In this document: one piece after another, positions 1-7,448 of the stretch
Layout of the letters: the number at the start of each line of letters is the position of its first letter
How positions within the stretch are numbered: the first letter of the stretch is position 1
The notes under the pieces: model-generated
Database searches by the model: none
What the model was told of the DNA's origin: nothing
What the model saw: the letters and a program-made list of their open reading frames with translations, nothing else
Position numbers and translations under genes: made by a program
Source: Dysgonamonadaceae bacterium
Lineage (GTDB): Bacteria > Bacteroidota > Bacteroidia > Bacteroidales > Dysgonomonadaceae
Direction: 5' to 3'
Assembly: GCA_029264035.1 (NCBI GenBank)
Contig: JARICS010000070.1
Location: forward strand, 1-37,027
Length of the DNA: 37,027 nt

Positions 1-63
1 AGAGTAGAGGTTTATATTCTTCCAAATGCTAAGATGATTCAAGACGCTAAGCAGGGTAAATAA
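1..63 (+). CDS. C-terminal end of a truncated CDS (…RVEVYILPNAKMIQDAKQGK*), probably an OmpA-family outer membrane protein
   Basis: Open frame 1 from the window edge to TAA at 61-63; the RVEVYILPN tail resembles the end of OmpA-like C-terminal domains in Bacteroidales. Confidence 0.55.
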   Translation, partial: RVEVYILPNAKMIQDAKQGK

Positions 64-93
64 TAAGGTAAATAATATTTACATTATACATTC

Positions 94-136
94 AAAGAGT
101 CATTTTACGTATAATCGTAAAATGACTCTTTTCATT
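94..136 (+). terminator. Rho-independent terminator-like hairpin after the OmpA-like gene
   Basis: AAAGAGTCATTTTACG (94-109), loop TATAAT, CGTAAAATGACTCTTT (116-131): 16-bp perfect stem followed by a T-rich tract. Confidence 0.85.
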
Positions 137-235
137 TTAATGCTTTTAGTTTTCACTATTGCCATGTTAATAAAGTGTTTTTTTGTAGGTTTGATTTAAG
201 ATCAAATAGACTTGGTGTATTTTCACGTAAATTAT

Positions 236-555
236 GAGATTTGCATCCACGACGGTGAAAATCTTTAAAAGAGATGAAACTTACATCTACGACGGGGAAA
301 ATGTTCTCCACCTCATTATTTTCTTTTTGTTGCCCTATTATGGGACATTTATGCTATAAAAACCCAGTTTGCAAAATAGAATTTTCATCAAATCTTCTGA
401 ATTTTCAATCTCGGGTTTATTTTTCTCTTTTCATGACATTTTTCTCCCAGTTTTGCCTAAAATAAAACTATTCTTACTTTATAAAACATTTCCACGACCG
501 TGGATTCAATTTTCATGACATGAACGTTCAATTGCAGACCGCTGATTTGATTTCC
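236..555. repeat. Intergenic element copy A: two direct units in the 5' arm (236-262, 273-307) and two inverted units in the 3' arm (481-519, 521-555)
   Basis: 5' unit GATGAAACTTACATCTACGACGGGGAAAATGTTCT resembles the reverse complement of the 3' arm (GTCATGAAAATTGAATCCACGGTCGTGGAAATGTTTTAT). A homologous element lies at 36437-36770. Confidence 0.7.
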
Positions 556-730
556 AACTCTTTTATGGATCATTTTCGTGTAAAATGAAATAAATGTGGG
601 TTTGTTTTTTGCAAATTGATAAAAGAGGGGCTACTGTGCTATGTCTAAAGAGTTCCTTTCAAGAATTCCTATACTGCGAACCCAATTATATATATGATAC
701 CAAGAAATATAGAGTTAATTATATTTTCTC

Positions 731-738
731 TATATTTG
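731..738 (+). promoter_or_regulatory. Bacteroidetes -7 element TATATTTG upstream of the fRMsr gene
   Basis: Matches TAnnTTTG, ~40 bp before ATG 779. Confidence 0.5.
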
Positions 739-778
739 CATGATATTAAAATTACGCATTTAATAAAACTGTAAAATA

Positions 779-1258
779 ATGGCAGAACAACTTATATTTT
801 CCGACGATATAATAAGCAAAGAAGATAAATATATTTCTTTGTTTCCACAGATATATGCATTAATTGAAGGTGAAACAGATCTCATAGCAAATTTAGCAAA
901 TGTATCTGCAGCTTTAAAAGAAGCATTTAATTTCTTTTGGGTGGGTTTTTATATTGTTAAAAAGGATCAGTTGGTTTTAGGTCCTTTTCAAGGTCCTATA
1001 GCTTGTACAAGAATAGGTTATGGAAAAGGAGTCTGTGGAACTTCATGGAAGGAAAATAGAGCAATTGTAGTAGCTGATGTTGATCAATTTCCTGGACATA
1101 TTGCCTGTAGCTCATTGTCTCAATCAGAAATTGTTATACCCATAGTGAAGGACAACCAAGTTGTGGCTGTTTTGGATGTTGACAGCGAACATTTGAATCA
1201 TTTTGATGATATAGATCAAAAATACCTATCAAAAATAGTAGATCAGCTCAAATTTTGA
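779..1258 (+). CDS. msrC: GAF-domain free methionine-(R)-sulfoxide reductase
   Basis: 159 aa; FQGPIACTRIGYGKGVCGTSW…DVDQFPGHIACSSLSQSEIVIP is the fRMsr cysteine signature. Confidence 0.88.
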   Translation: MAEQLIFSDDIISKEDKYISLFPQIYALIEGETDLIANLANVSAALKEAFNFFWVGFYIVKKDQLVLGPFQGPIACTRIGYGKGVCGTSWKENRAIVVADVDQFPGHIACSSLSQSEIVIPIVKDNQVVAVLDVDSEHLNHFDDIDQKYLSKIVDQLKF

Positions 1259-1267
1259 TTTTTTTAT

Positions 1268-1298
1268 TTTGGTAAATCAAAAGTTCATTCTATCTTTG
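1268..1298 (+). promoter_or_regulatory. Promoter TTTG-N19-TATCTTTG driving the tRNA-Gly region
   Basis: TTTG 1268-1271, 19-nt spacer, TATCTTTG 1291-1298; matches the Bacteroidetes -33/-7 consensus. Confidence 0.7.
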
Positions 1299-1337
1299 CA
1301 CTTCAATTGTGAAAATAACGTCAGTTGATACTCAATT

Positions 1338-1373
1338 GCGAAAGTAGCTCAGTTGGTAGAGCATAACCTTGCC
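1338..1373 (+). pseudogene. Truncated 5'-half duplicate of the tRNA-Gly gene
   Basis: GCGAAAGTAGCTCAGTTGGTAGAGCATAACCTTGCC is identical to 1458-1493 of the intact tRNA-Gly; the 3' half is absent. Confidence 0.9.
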
Positions 1374-1457
1374 CCAAAAGGATAGACAATGAAACCTAAC
1401 CTTGGCAAGATTCAAATTAAACAAACGAGTTTAATATCCAACAACAACATTTCAATT

Positions 1458-1530
1458 GCGAAAGTAGCTCAGTTGGTAGAGCATAACCTTGCCAAGGTTA
1501 GGGTCGCGAGTTCGAGTCTCGTCTTTCGCT
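1458..1530 (+). tRNA. tRNA-Gly (GCC anticodon)
   Basis: Acceptor GCGAAAG/CTTTCGC, D-arm GCTC…GAGC, anticodon arm TAACC-TTGCCAA-GGTTA, T-arm GCGAG-TTCGAGT-CTCGT. Confidence 0.95.
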
Positions 1531-1566
1531 CAATATCATCAAACAATATTATTATATAAATTAAGA

Positions 1567-1582
1567 GCTGAGACAACTCAGC
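1567..1582. other. Small hairpin in the spacer between the two tRNAs (GCTGAG-ACAA-CTCAGC)
   Basis: 6-bp perfect stem, 4-nt loop, no T tract. Confidence 0.5.
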
Positions 1583-1614
1583 GTAAATTGTTTGTGCATA
1601 TATATACAACAGTG

Positions 1615-1698
1615 GCGCAGGTGGTGAAATTGGTATACACGCTACCTTGAGGTGGTAGTGCCGGAAACGGTGTGTGAGTTCGAGTCTCATCCTGCGCA
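1615..1698 (+). tRNA. tRNA-Leu (GAG anticodon)
   Basis: Acceptor GCGCAGG/CCTGCGC, anticodon arm CTACC-TTGAGGT-GGTAG, long variable arm, TTCGAGT T-loop. Confidence 0.94.
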
Positions 1699-1798
1699 CA
1701 ATTTGAAGAAGTATTCACATTAAAAGTGGATACTTTTTTTATTTTCAAGACAAAATGATTATTTTTACGTGAATACAAACTTAATCTCACAATGCGTC

Positions 1799-3322
1799 AT
1801 GAAAATACTAACCGCAAATGCTATTAGAGCTGTAGATGCTAAAACCATTGAATACAACGAAATCTTCTCACACGAACTGATGGAGATGGCTGCAAGAGCC
1901 TTCTTTTACCACTTTGCAAGCAAATACAGTTGTCATACAAACGTAGTAACCCTGTTTTGTGGAACAGGAAACAATGGCGGAGATGGCATTGCAGTAGCCC
2001 GTATGTTGCATACGGTTGGCTATTCTGTCAAGCTTTTTATTGTAGAGATAAGCAATAACTACTCTGACGATTGTGCTCTGAATATCGAGAGAGCCGAAAA
2101 AGCTGGTGTAGATATCACCACAATTACTTCCGTAGATCAGATTCCCTCACTGGATAATGTAAATGTGATTATCGATGCAATTTTAGGTACAGGACTGTCA
2201 CGTCCCTTAAATGGATTAGCAAAAGATGTACTTGAAATAATAAATAGAGCGCAAAAAATAGTTGTAAGCTTAGATATTCCCAGTGGACTGTTTATGGATA
2301 AACCTACCTCATTGGCTATTAATGCTACCGAAACTGTTACATTTCAGATACCAAAGTTAGCGCTTTTTCATCCACTCAATGATCAGTTTGTTGGTCTATT
2401 ATCTATTGTGGATATAGGTCTCGACTCAAAAGCTATTACTGAGGCAGATACAGATATGTATTACCTAACCGATGCTTCTATGGCAGACAAATTAGTGCCA
2501 TTGGCTAAATATTCTCACAAAGGTACACAAGGACATGCTTTAATTATTGGAGGAAGTATTGGCAAGATAGGTTCTATTACTTTGGCTTTGAAGGCTGCAT
2601 TGAAGAGTGGCTGTGGATTGGTTACAGCTTTAGTTCCCCAATGTGGTGTGAGTGTCATTCAAAGTTCCTTTCCTGAGGCAATGGTTGTGCAAGATAAAAA
2701 TCAAACTCATCTATCATCTATCTCTTATGATATTAATCCTTCGGCCATAGCAATTGGAATGGGCATGGGGCAACATAATGATACAAAGAAGGCTTTAGGT
2801 CTCTTTTTACAAAATACTTCTATTCCAATGGTTATAGATGCTGATGCTCTGAATATTTTGGCTGATAATTATGATTGGATAAGCTACTTGAAACCCAATA
2901 CTATACTCACTCCACATCCAGGAGAATTATCACGCCTAATTGGAAATTGGGATGATGACTTTCATAAAATAGCATTAACCCGTGAGTTTGCACGTAAATA
3001 CAATCTGATTGTTGTTATTAAAGGAGCGCACAGTTTAATTATAGATTCCAATAATTTATATGTAAACAGCAGTGGAACACCAGCCTTAGCAACTGCCGGT
3101 AGTGGCGATGTATTGTCGGGTATAATAGCGGGACTACTTGCGCAAGGATATGAGGCAATCATCGCAACGCAGTTGGGGATTTATATTCATGGCATGACAG
3201 CCAATATTACTTCAGACACAATTAATGCACGCTCTTTTATTGCATCCGATATTATAGACAACATTGGTAAAGTGTATGATAGAATGAATGTTGTGAAGAA
3301 TACTGATGATTTAGTTTTGTAA
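1799..3322 (+). CDS. nnr: Bifunctional NAD(P)H-hydrate repair enzyme (epimerase + ADP/ATP-dependent dehydratase)
   Basis: N-terminal FCGTGNNGGDGIAVARML (epimerase) and C-terminal GTPALATAGSGDVLSGIIAGLLAQG (dehydratase). Start 1799 (MKILTANAIRAVD) preferred over 1769. Confidence 0.92.
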   Translation: MKILTANAIRAVDAKTIEYNEIFSHELMEMAARAFFYHFASKYSCHTNVVTLFCGTGNNGGDGIAVARMLHTVGYSVKLFIVEISNNYSDDCALNIERAEKAGVDITTITSVDQIPSLDNVNVIIDAILGTGLSRPLNGLAKDVLEIINRAQKIVVSLDIPSGLFMDKPTSLAINATETVTFQIPKLALFHPLNDQFVGLLSIVDIGLDSKAITEADTDMYYLTDASMADKLVPLAKYSHKGTQGHALIIGGSIGKIGSITLALKAALKSGCGLVTALVPQCGVSVIQSSFPEAMVVQDKNQTHLSSISYDINPSAIAIGMGMGQHNDTKKALGLFLQNTSIPMVIDADALNILADNYDWISYLKPNTILTPHPGELSRLIGNWDDDFHKIALTREFARKYNLIVVIKGAHSLIIDSNNLYVNSSGTPALATAGSGDVLSGIIAGLLAQGYEAIIATQLGIYIHGMTANITSDTINARSFIASDIIDNIGKVYDRMNVVKNTDDLVL

Positions 3323-3346
3323 GATTGAATATTTATTGTAATTTTG
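3316..3346 (+). promoter_or_regulatory. Promoter TTTG-N19-TAATTTTG for rplU-rpmA
   Basis: TTTG 3316-3319, 19-nt spacer, TAATTTTG 3339-3346, overlapping the end of nnr. Confidence 0.7.
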
Positions 3347-3428
3347 CACCTCAATTAGCTAATTGGCTTACAAAGAAGGCACAGATAGTGGCTCGCCTAA
3401 GGCTTATAACGTAAAAGTTATTTATAGT

Positions 3429-3740
3429 ATGTACGTAATAGTAGATATTCAAGGTCAACAATTTAAAGTTCAAAAAGACCAAAAATTATTTGTCCACAGA
3501 ATCGACGCCAATGAAGGTGATACAGTGGAGTTCGGAAAAGTTTTGCTAATAAGCAACGGTGACGATATCACAATCGGTTCTCCTTTAGTGGATGGAGCAA
3601 AAGTAGTTCTCGAAGTGCTTTCGCAAGTAAAAGGAGATAAAGTTCTTATTTTCAAAAAGAAAAGAAGAAAAGGTTATCGTAAGTTGAACGGTCATCGTCA
3701 GCAATTTTCACAAGTAATAGTGAAAGATATTATTTCTTAA
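3429..3740 (+). CDS. rplU: 50S ribosomal protein L21
   Basis: [25 protein letters not shown]…[16 protein letters not shown]; start 3429 rather than 3363. Confidence 0.96.
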   Translation: MYVIVDIQGQQFKVQKDQKLFVHRIDANEGDTVEFGKVLLISNGDDITIGSPLVDGAKVVLEVLSQVKGDKVLIFKKKRRKGYRKLNGHRQQFSQVIVKDIIS

Positions 3741-3759
3741 TCAGTAAAAACAGAAGAAA

Positions 3760-4032
3760 ATGGCACATAAAAAAGGAGTCGGAAGTTCAAGGAACGGACG
3801 CGAATCGGAAAGTAAACGATTAGGCGTAAAAATATATGGTGGTCAAGTAGCAAAAGCAGGCAACATTCTTGTTCGTCAGCGTGGTACTTCTCATCATCCA
3901 GGAGAAAACGTAGGAATGGGAAAAGATCATACTCTATTTGCATTAATTGACGGAGAAGTAGTTTTTCGCAAAAGACGCAACAATAGATCGTTTGTATCAG
4001 TTATGCCTTTGGTAGAAGAAGCCGAAGCATAA
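3760..4032 (+). CDS. rpmA: 50S ribosomal protein L27
   Basis: [29 protein letters not shown]…[10 protein letters not shown]. Confidence 0.97.
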   Translation: MAHKKGVGSSRNGRESESKRLGVKIYGGQVAKAGNILVRQRGTSHHPGENVGMGKDHTLFALIDGEVVFRKRRNNRSFVSVMPLVEEAEA

Positions 4033-4097
4033 AACAAACTTCCTCTCAAAGATTAAAGTTGAATGGCGTCATGCGTTATCAACTAAGGAAATTAATA

Positions 4098-4137
4098 AGA
4101 AGCTATCTCATAAATATATGGGTTAGCTTCTTTTTTT
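4098..4137 (+). terminator. Rho-independent terminator after rpmA
   Basis: AGAAGCTA…TAGCTTCT stem followed by a T7 run. Confidence 0.85.
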
Positions 4138-4362
4138 ATACCTTAACTAAGCTTTTTCATCTTGATTATTTATATAATATCACAAATAAATTGCGAAATA
4201 GATATTAGAAAAGCATTTCTTACAATTATTGCAAACCATGTTTCCTTTGTCCTTTTCATTCAATTATCTATTTCTCTATAATCTCTCTCTTCGAAAAATG
4301 AGATACAAACGTTTATTTTGCTATCTTTATTCCATTCTTTATTATTAAACACAAAGCAAACA

Positions 4363-5142
4363 ATGACAAATAAAACAGCCCTCATCACGGGAGCTTCAAA
4401 AGGATTAGGAAGAGAGTTTGCAAAGATTCATGCTGCAAATGGAGACAACTTGGTGCTTGTTGCCCGTAGCGAAGACCAATTGCTACTGCTTAAAAATGAA
4501 TTGAAGGCGGAGCGTACAACCATTAGGGTGGAAGTCATAGTGAAAGATTTAAGTCTTCCAGACAGTGCAATAGAAGTTTACAACGAAGTGAAGAAACATA
4601 ATATTCAAATTGATTACCTCATAAATAATGCAGGAATAGGAGAGTTTGGTTTTTTTGCAGATACACTTTGGGAGAGGAATGCGCAAATGATAGATTTGAA
4701 TATAAAAGTGCTCACTCACTTGTGTCATCTTTTTATGCCACACATGATGGCTCGCAAGCAAGGCAAGATTATGAATATTTCATCTACAGCTGCTTTTCAG
4801 TCTGGACCAATGATGGCTGTTTATTTTGCCTCAAAATCCTATGTGCTGCACCTGTCTGAAGCGTTGAACAATGAGGCCAAAGACAGCGGCGTTAGTGTAA
4901 CTGCTTTTTGTCCTGGACCTACAGATACTCATTTTATGGATGACTCTAAAATGAAAGAGACAAAAGCGATTAAGAATATGAAGTTGCCTTCATCTCATGT
5001 TGTAGCTTTGGCAGGATATAAGGCTATGATGAGTGAAAAGCCTGTGAAGATACACGGTTTTATAAACAATGCAGTTGCGTTTAGCATCCGATTAGTGCCT
5101 CGTAAATGGGTAGTTGCCATTACGAGAAGGTTGGGGGCTTAA
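4363..5142 (+). CDS. SDR-family NAD(P)-dependent oxidoreductase
   Basis: TALITGASKGLGREFA; YFASK catalytic region; NNAG. Start 4363 preferred. Confidence 0.88.
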   Translation: MTNKTALITGASKGLGREFAKIHAANGDNLVLVARSEDQLLLLKNELKAERTTIRVEVIVKDLSLPDSAIEVYNEVKKHNIQIDYLINNAGIGEFGFFADTLWERNAQMIDLNIKVLTHLCHLFMPHMMARKQGKIMNISSTAAFQSGPMMAVYFASKSYVLHLSEALNNEAKDSGVSVTAFCPGPTDTHFMDDSKMKETKAIKNMKLPSSHVVALAGYKAMMSEKPVKIHGFINNAVAFSIRLVPRKWVVAITRRLGA

Positions 5143-5195
5143 GTTTATTAGCCAACTTTCCATCACGAATCTTTTAAGCAGATGTTTTTTAAACT

Positions 5196-5203
5196 TATCT
5201 TTG
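5196..5203 (+). promoter_or_regulatory. Bacteroidetes -7 element TATCTTTG upstream of nspC
   Basis: Matches TAnnTTTG 33 bp before ATG 5236. Confidence 0.5.
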
Positions 5204-5235
5204 CTTCTCAATAACAATATATAAATAGATCAACA

Positions 5236-6378
5236 ATGATAGATATAAATAAAATTCCTTCTCCATGCTATGTAATGGAGGAGCAACAACTTCGAAATAA
5301 TTTGCAATTAATTAAATCTGTAAAAGACAAAGCGGGTATAAATATCATACTTGCTTTCAAAGCTTTTGCCTTGTGGAAGTCTTTCCCAATTATCCGCGAA
5401 TATATAGGTGAGTCAACAGCCAGCTCTATAAACGAAGCTCAGCTTGCCTACGAAGAGATGGGGAGCCTTGCTCACACTTATGCTCCATCATACTCAGATG
5501 AAGATTTTCCTCTCTTTCTGAAGTACAGTAGCCATATTACATTCAACTCATTGTCGCAATTTGAACGTTTTTACCCACAAGTACTCAAATCGGGTAATGA
5601 CATTAAATGCGGTTTGCGTATCAATCCTGAGTTTTCTGTAGTAGACACAGATTTATACAACCCCAGCACACCAGGCTCGCGATTAGGGGTTACACATGGG
5701 CTTATTGGTGATAAACTACCTGAAGTAATTTCAGGTTTGCATTTGCACAACTTGTGTGAGAATAACTCATACGACTTAGAGAAAACGCTGCAAGTGGTTG
5801 AAGAAAAATTTGGCCATTTGCTTAGCAGTATAGAATGGCTCAACTTGGGAGGCGGACATCTCATGACCGATAAAAATTACAATACAGAACATCTTATCTC
5901 GCTATTGCATGCATTGAAAGAGCGTTATCCAAATTTAGATATTATCATGGAGCCTGGTAGTGCATTTGCATGGCAAACTGGTGTGCTGATTGCTACTGTT
6001 AACGACATTGTGGAAAACAATAATGTGAAAACTGCTATGCTCAATGTTTCATTTGCATGCCACATGCCCGACTGTTTGGAAATGCCATACAAACCGCGTA
6101 TTCGTGGTGCTCATCAAGAGCCAGTGGAGGGTAAACCAACTTATCGAATGGGTGGCAGCAGTTGTTTAAGTGGTGATTTTATTGGCGATTGGTCTTTCGA
6201 TGAACCATTGGAAGTGGGAGATAAGATTGTATTTGAAGATATGATTCATTATACAATCGTAAAGACCACCATGTTTAACGGTGTATCGCATCCATCGTTG
6301 GGGCTTTGGACATTGGATAACGAATTTGTAATTTATCGTAGCTTCGATTATGATGATTATAAGCACAGGATGAGTTAA
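5236..6378 (+). CDS. nspC: Carboxynorspermidine decarboxylase
   Basis: 380 aa; fold-III PLP decarboxylase; IPSPCYVMEEQQLRNNL…AFKAFALWKSFP, LNLGGGH, EPGSAFAW, SCLSGD. Confidence 0.9.
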   Translation: MIDINKIPSPCYVMEEQQLRNNLQLIKSVKDKAGINIILAFKAFALWKSFPIIREYIGESTASSINEAQLAYEEMGSLAHTYAPSYSDEDFPLFLKYSSHITFNSLSQFERFYPQVLKSGNDIKCGLRINPEFSVVDTDLYNPSTPGSRLGVTHGLIGDKLPEVISGLHLHNLCENNSYDLEKTLQVVEEKFGHLLSSIEWLNLGGGHLMTDKNYNTEHLISLLHALKERYPNLDIIMEPGSAFAWQTGVLIATVNDIVENNNVKTAMLNVSFACHMPDCLEMPYKPRIRGAHQEPVEGKPTYRMGGSSCLSGDFIGDWSFDEPLEVGDKIVFEDMIHYTIVKTTMFNGVSHPSLGLWTLDNEFVIYRSFDYDDYKHRMS

Positions 6379-6504
6379 TAGACCAATAACTAAATATACA
6401 GCTTTAGAGATTAAACAATATAGACTATCAACTGTTAATATAGCATCAGTGAAATTATTTCATATAAATAGTTTCTATTATTAATCATTAAAAAAAATAA
6501 TTTT

Positions 6505-6759
6505 ATGGACGGAAGTATAGGTTGGTTATGGTTTATTATAATCGGGATATTAGCTGGTTTTGTTGCTGGTAGATTGATGAGAGGTGGAGGCTTTGGCTTA
6601 GTTGTAAACCTTGTTGTGGGAGTAATCGGAGCCGTACTTGGCGGATGGGTTTTTGGTCTTTTAGGTATTTCAGCTGGTGGTATTATTGGAAGCCTTGTAA
6701 CTGCAACTGTAGGAGCCATCATCTTACTATGGATTATCTCCTTGTTTCAACGTTCCTAA
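6505..6759 (+). CDS. GlsB/YeaQ/YmgE-family stress response membrane protein
   Basis: 84 aa Gly-rich, three TM segments; IGWLWFIIIGILAGFVAGRLMRGGGFG. Confidence 0.85.
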   Translation: MDGSIGWLWFIIIGILAGFVAGRLMRGGGFGLVVNLVVGVIGAVLGGWVFGLLGISAGGIIGSLVTATVGAIILLWIISLFQRS

Positions 6760-6792
6760 ATTAAGATATTTAAAAAACAAAATATTCAATAT

Positions 6793-6833
6793 AAGTCGAT
6801 GTCTTCGGTAAAAACGAACATCGACTTTTATTA
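6793..6833 (+). terminator. Terminator-like hairpin between the YeaQ-like gene and nadD
   Basis: AAGTCGATGT…ACATCGACTT stem followed by a TTTATTAT tract. Confidence 0.65.
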
Positions 6834-6843
6834 TATCAAATAG

Positions 6844-7443
6844 ATGAACAAACAAAAGATTGCTAAAAAGCAGGTAGGCATATTTTCAGGATCGTTCAAT
6901 CCCATCCATATAGGGCATGTAATACTGGCCAACTACCTAACTGAGTTTACATATATAGATGAAGTTTGGTTTGTGATTACACCTCACAACCCACTCAAAC
7001 AGATCAATGGGCTGGCAGATGAAAACTCGCGATTACAGATGTGTCAAATAGCTTTGCAAGGAATGGAGAAACTGAGAGTTTCTGATATAGAGTTTTCGAT
7101 GCCTAAACCCTCATATACTATCAATACACTTGATAGACTGAGAAAAGATTATCCCAATTTAGATTTCAGTTTAATAATAGGCGCTGATAATTGGAGCAAG
7201 TTTCACTTGTGGAGAGATTATGAAAAAATTAGAATCGAAAATAAAATTCTAATTTATCCACGATTGGGCGAGGAGCTTACAATAGACATACAATTCAGAG
7301 ATAACGTTCAGGTTTGCAATGCCCCTATCATAGAAATATCTTCTACTTTTGCACGCTCAAGTATTCGTGATGGTAAAAACATATCAGCATTTCTGCCCAA
7401 TGGTGTTTATGAGTATATTTCAACTCATAAACTGTATAGGTAG
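6844..7443 (+). CDS. nadD: Nicotinate-nucleotide adenylyltransferase
   Basis: GIFSGSFNPIHIGHVILANYL…ISSTFARSSIRDGKNISAFLP. Confidence 0.94.
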   Translation: MNKQKIAKKQVGIFSGSFNPIHIGHVILANYLTEFTYIDEVWFVITPHNPLKQINGLADENSRLQMCQIALQGMEKLRVSDIEFSMPKPSYTINTLDRLRKDYPNLDFSLIIGADNWSKFHLWRDYEKIRIENKILIYPRLGEELTIDIQFRDNVQVCNAPIIEISSTFARSSIRDGKNISAFLPNGVYEYISTHKLYR

Positions 7444-7448
7444 ATGTT

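Noticed and set aside
274-465. 63-aa + strand ORF
   Set aside because: Lies wholly inside the intergenic inverted-arm element; low-complexity Phe/Ser-rich translation, and copy B does not appear to preserve this frame.
1469-1790. Minus-strand ORFs 1469-1699 and 1578-1790
   Set aside because: They are antisense to the tRNA-Gly and tRNA-Leu genes; the peptides (TRLELATLTLARLCSTN, DETRTHTPFPALPPQ) are typical tRNA-antisense artefacts.
4549-4761. Antisense and overlapping ORFs within annotated genes (e.g. 4549-4761, 5571-5864, 9211-9501, 10179-10577, 30004-30462, 32230-32622)
   Set aside because: Each is opposite or out of frame to a strongly recognisable gene; the translations look non-native.
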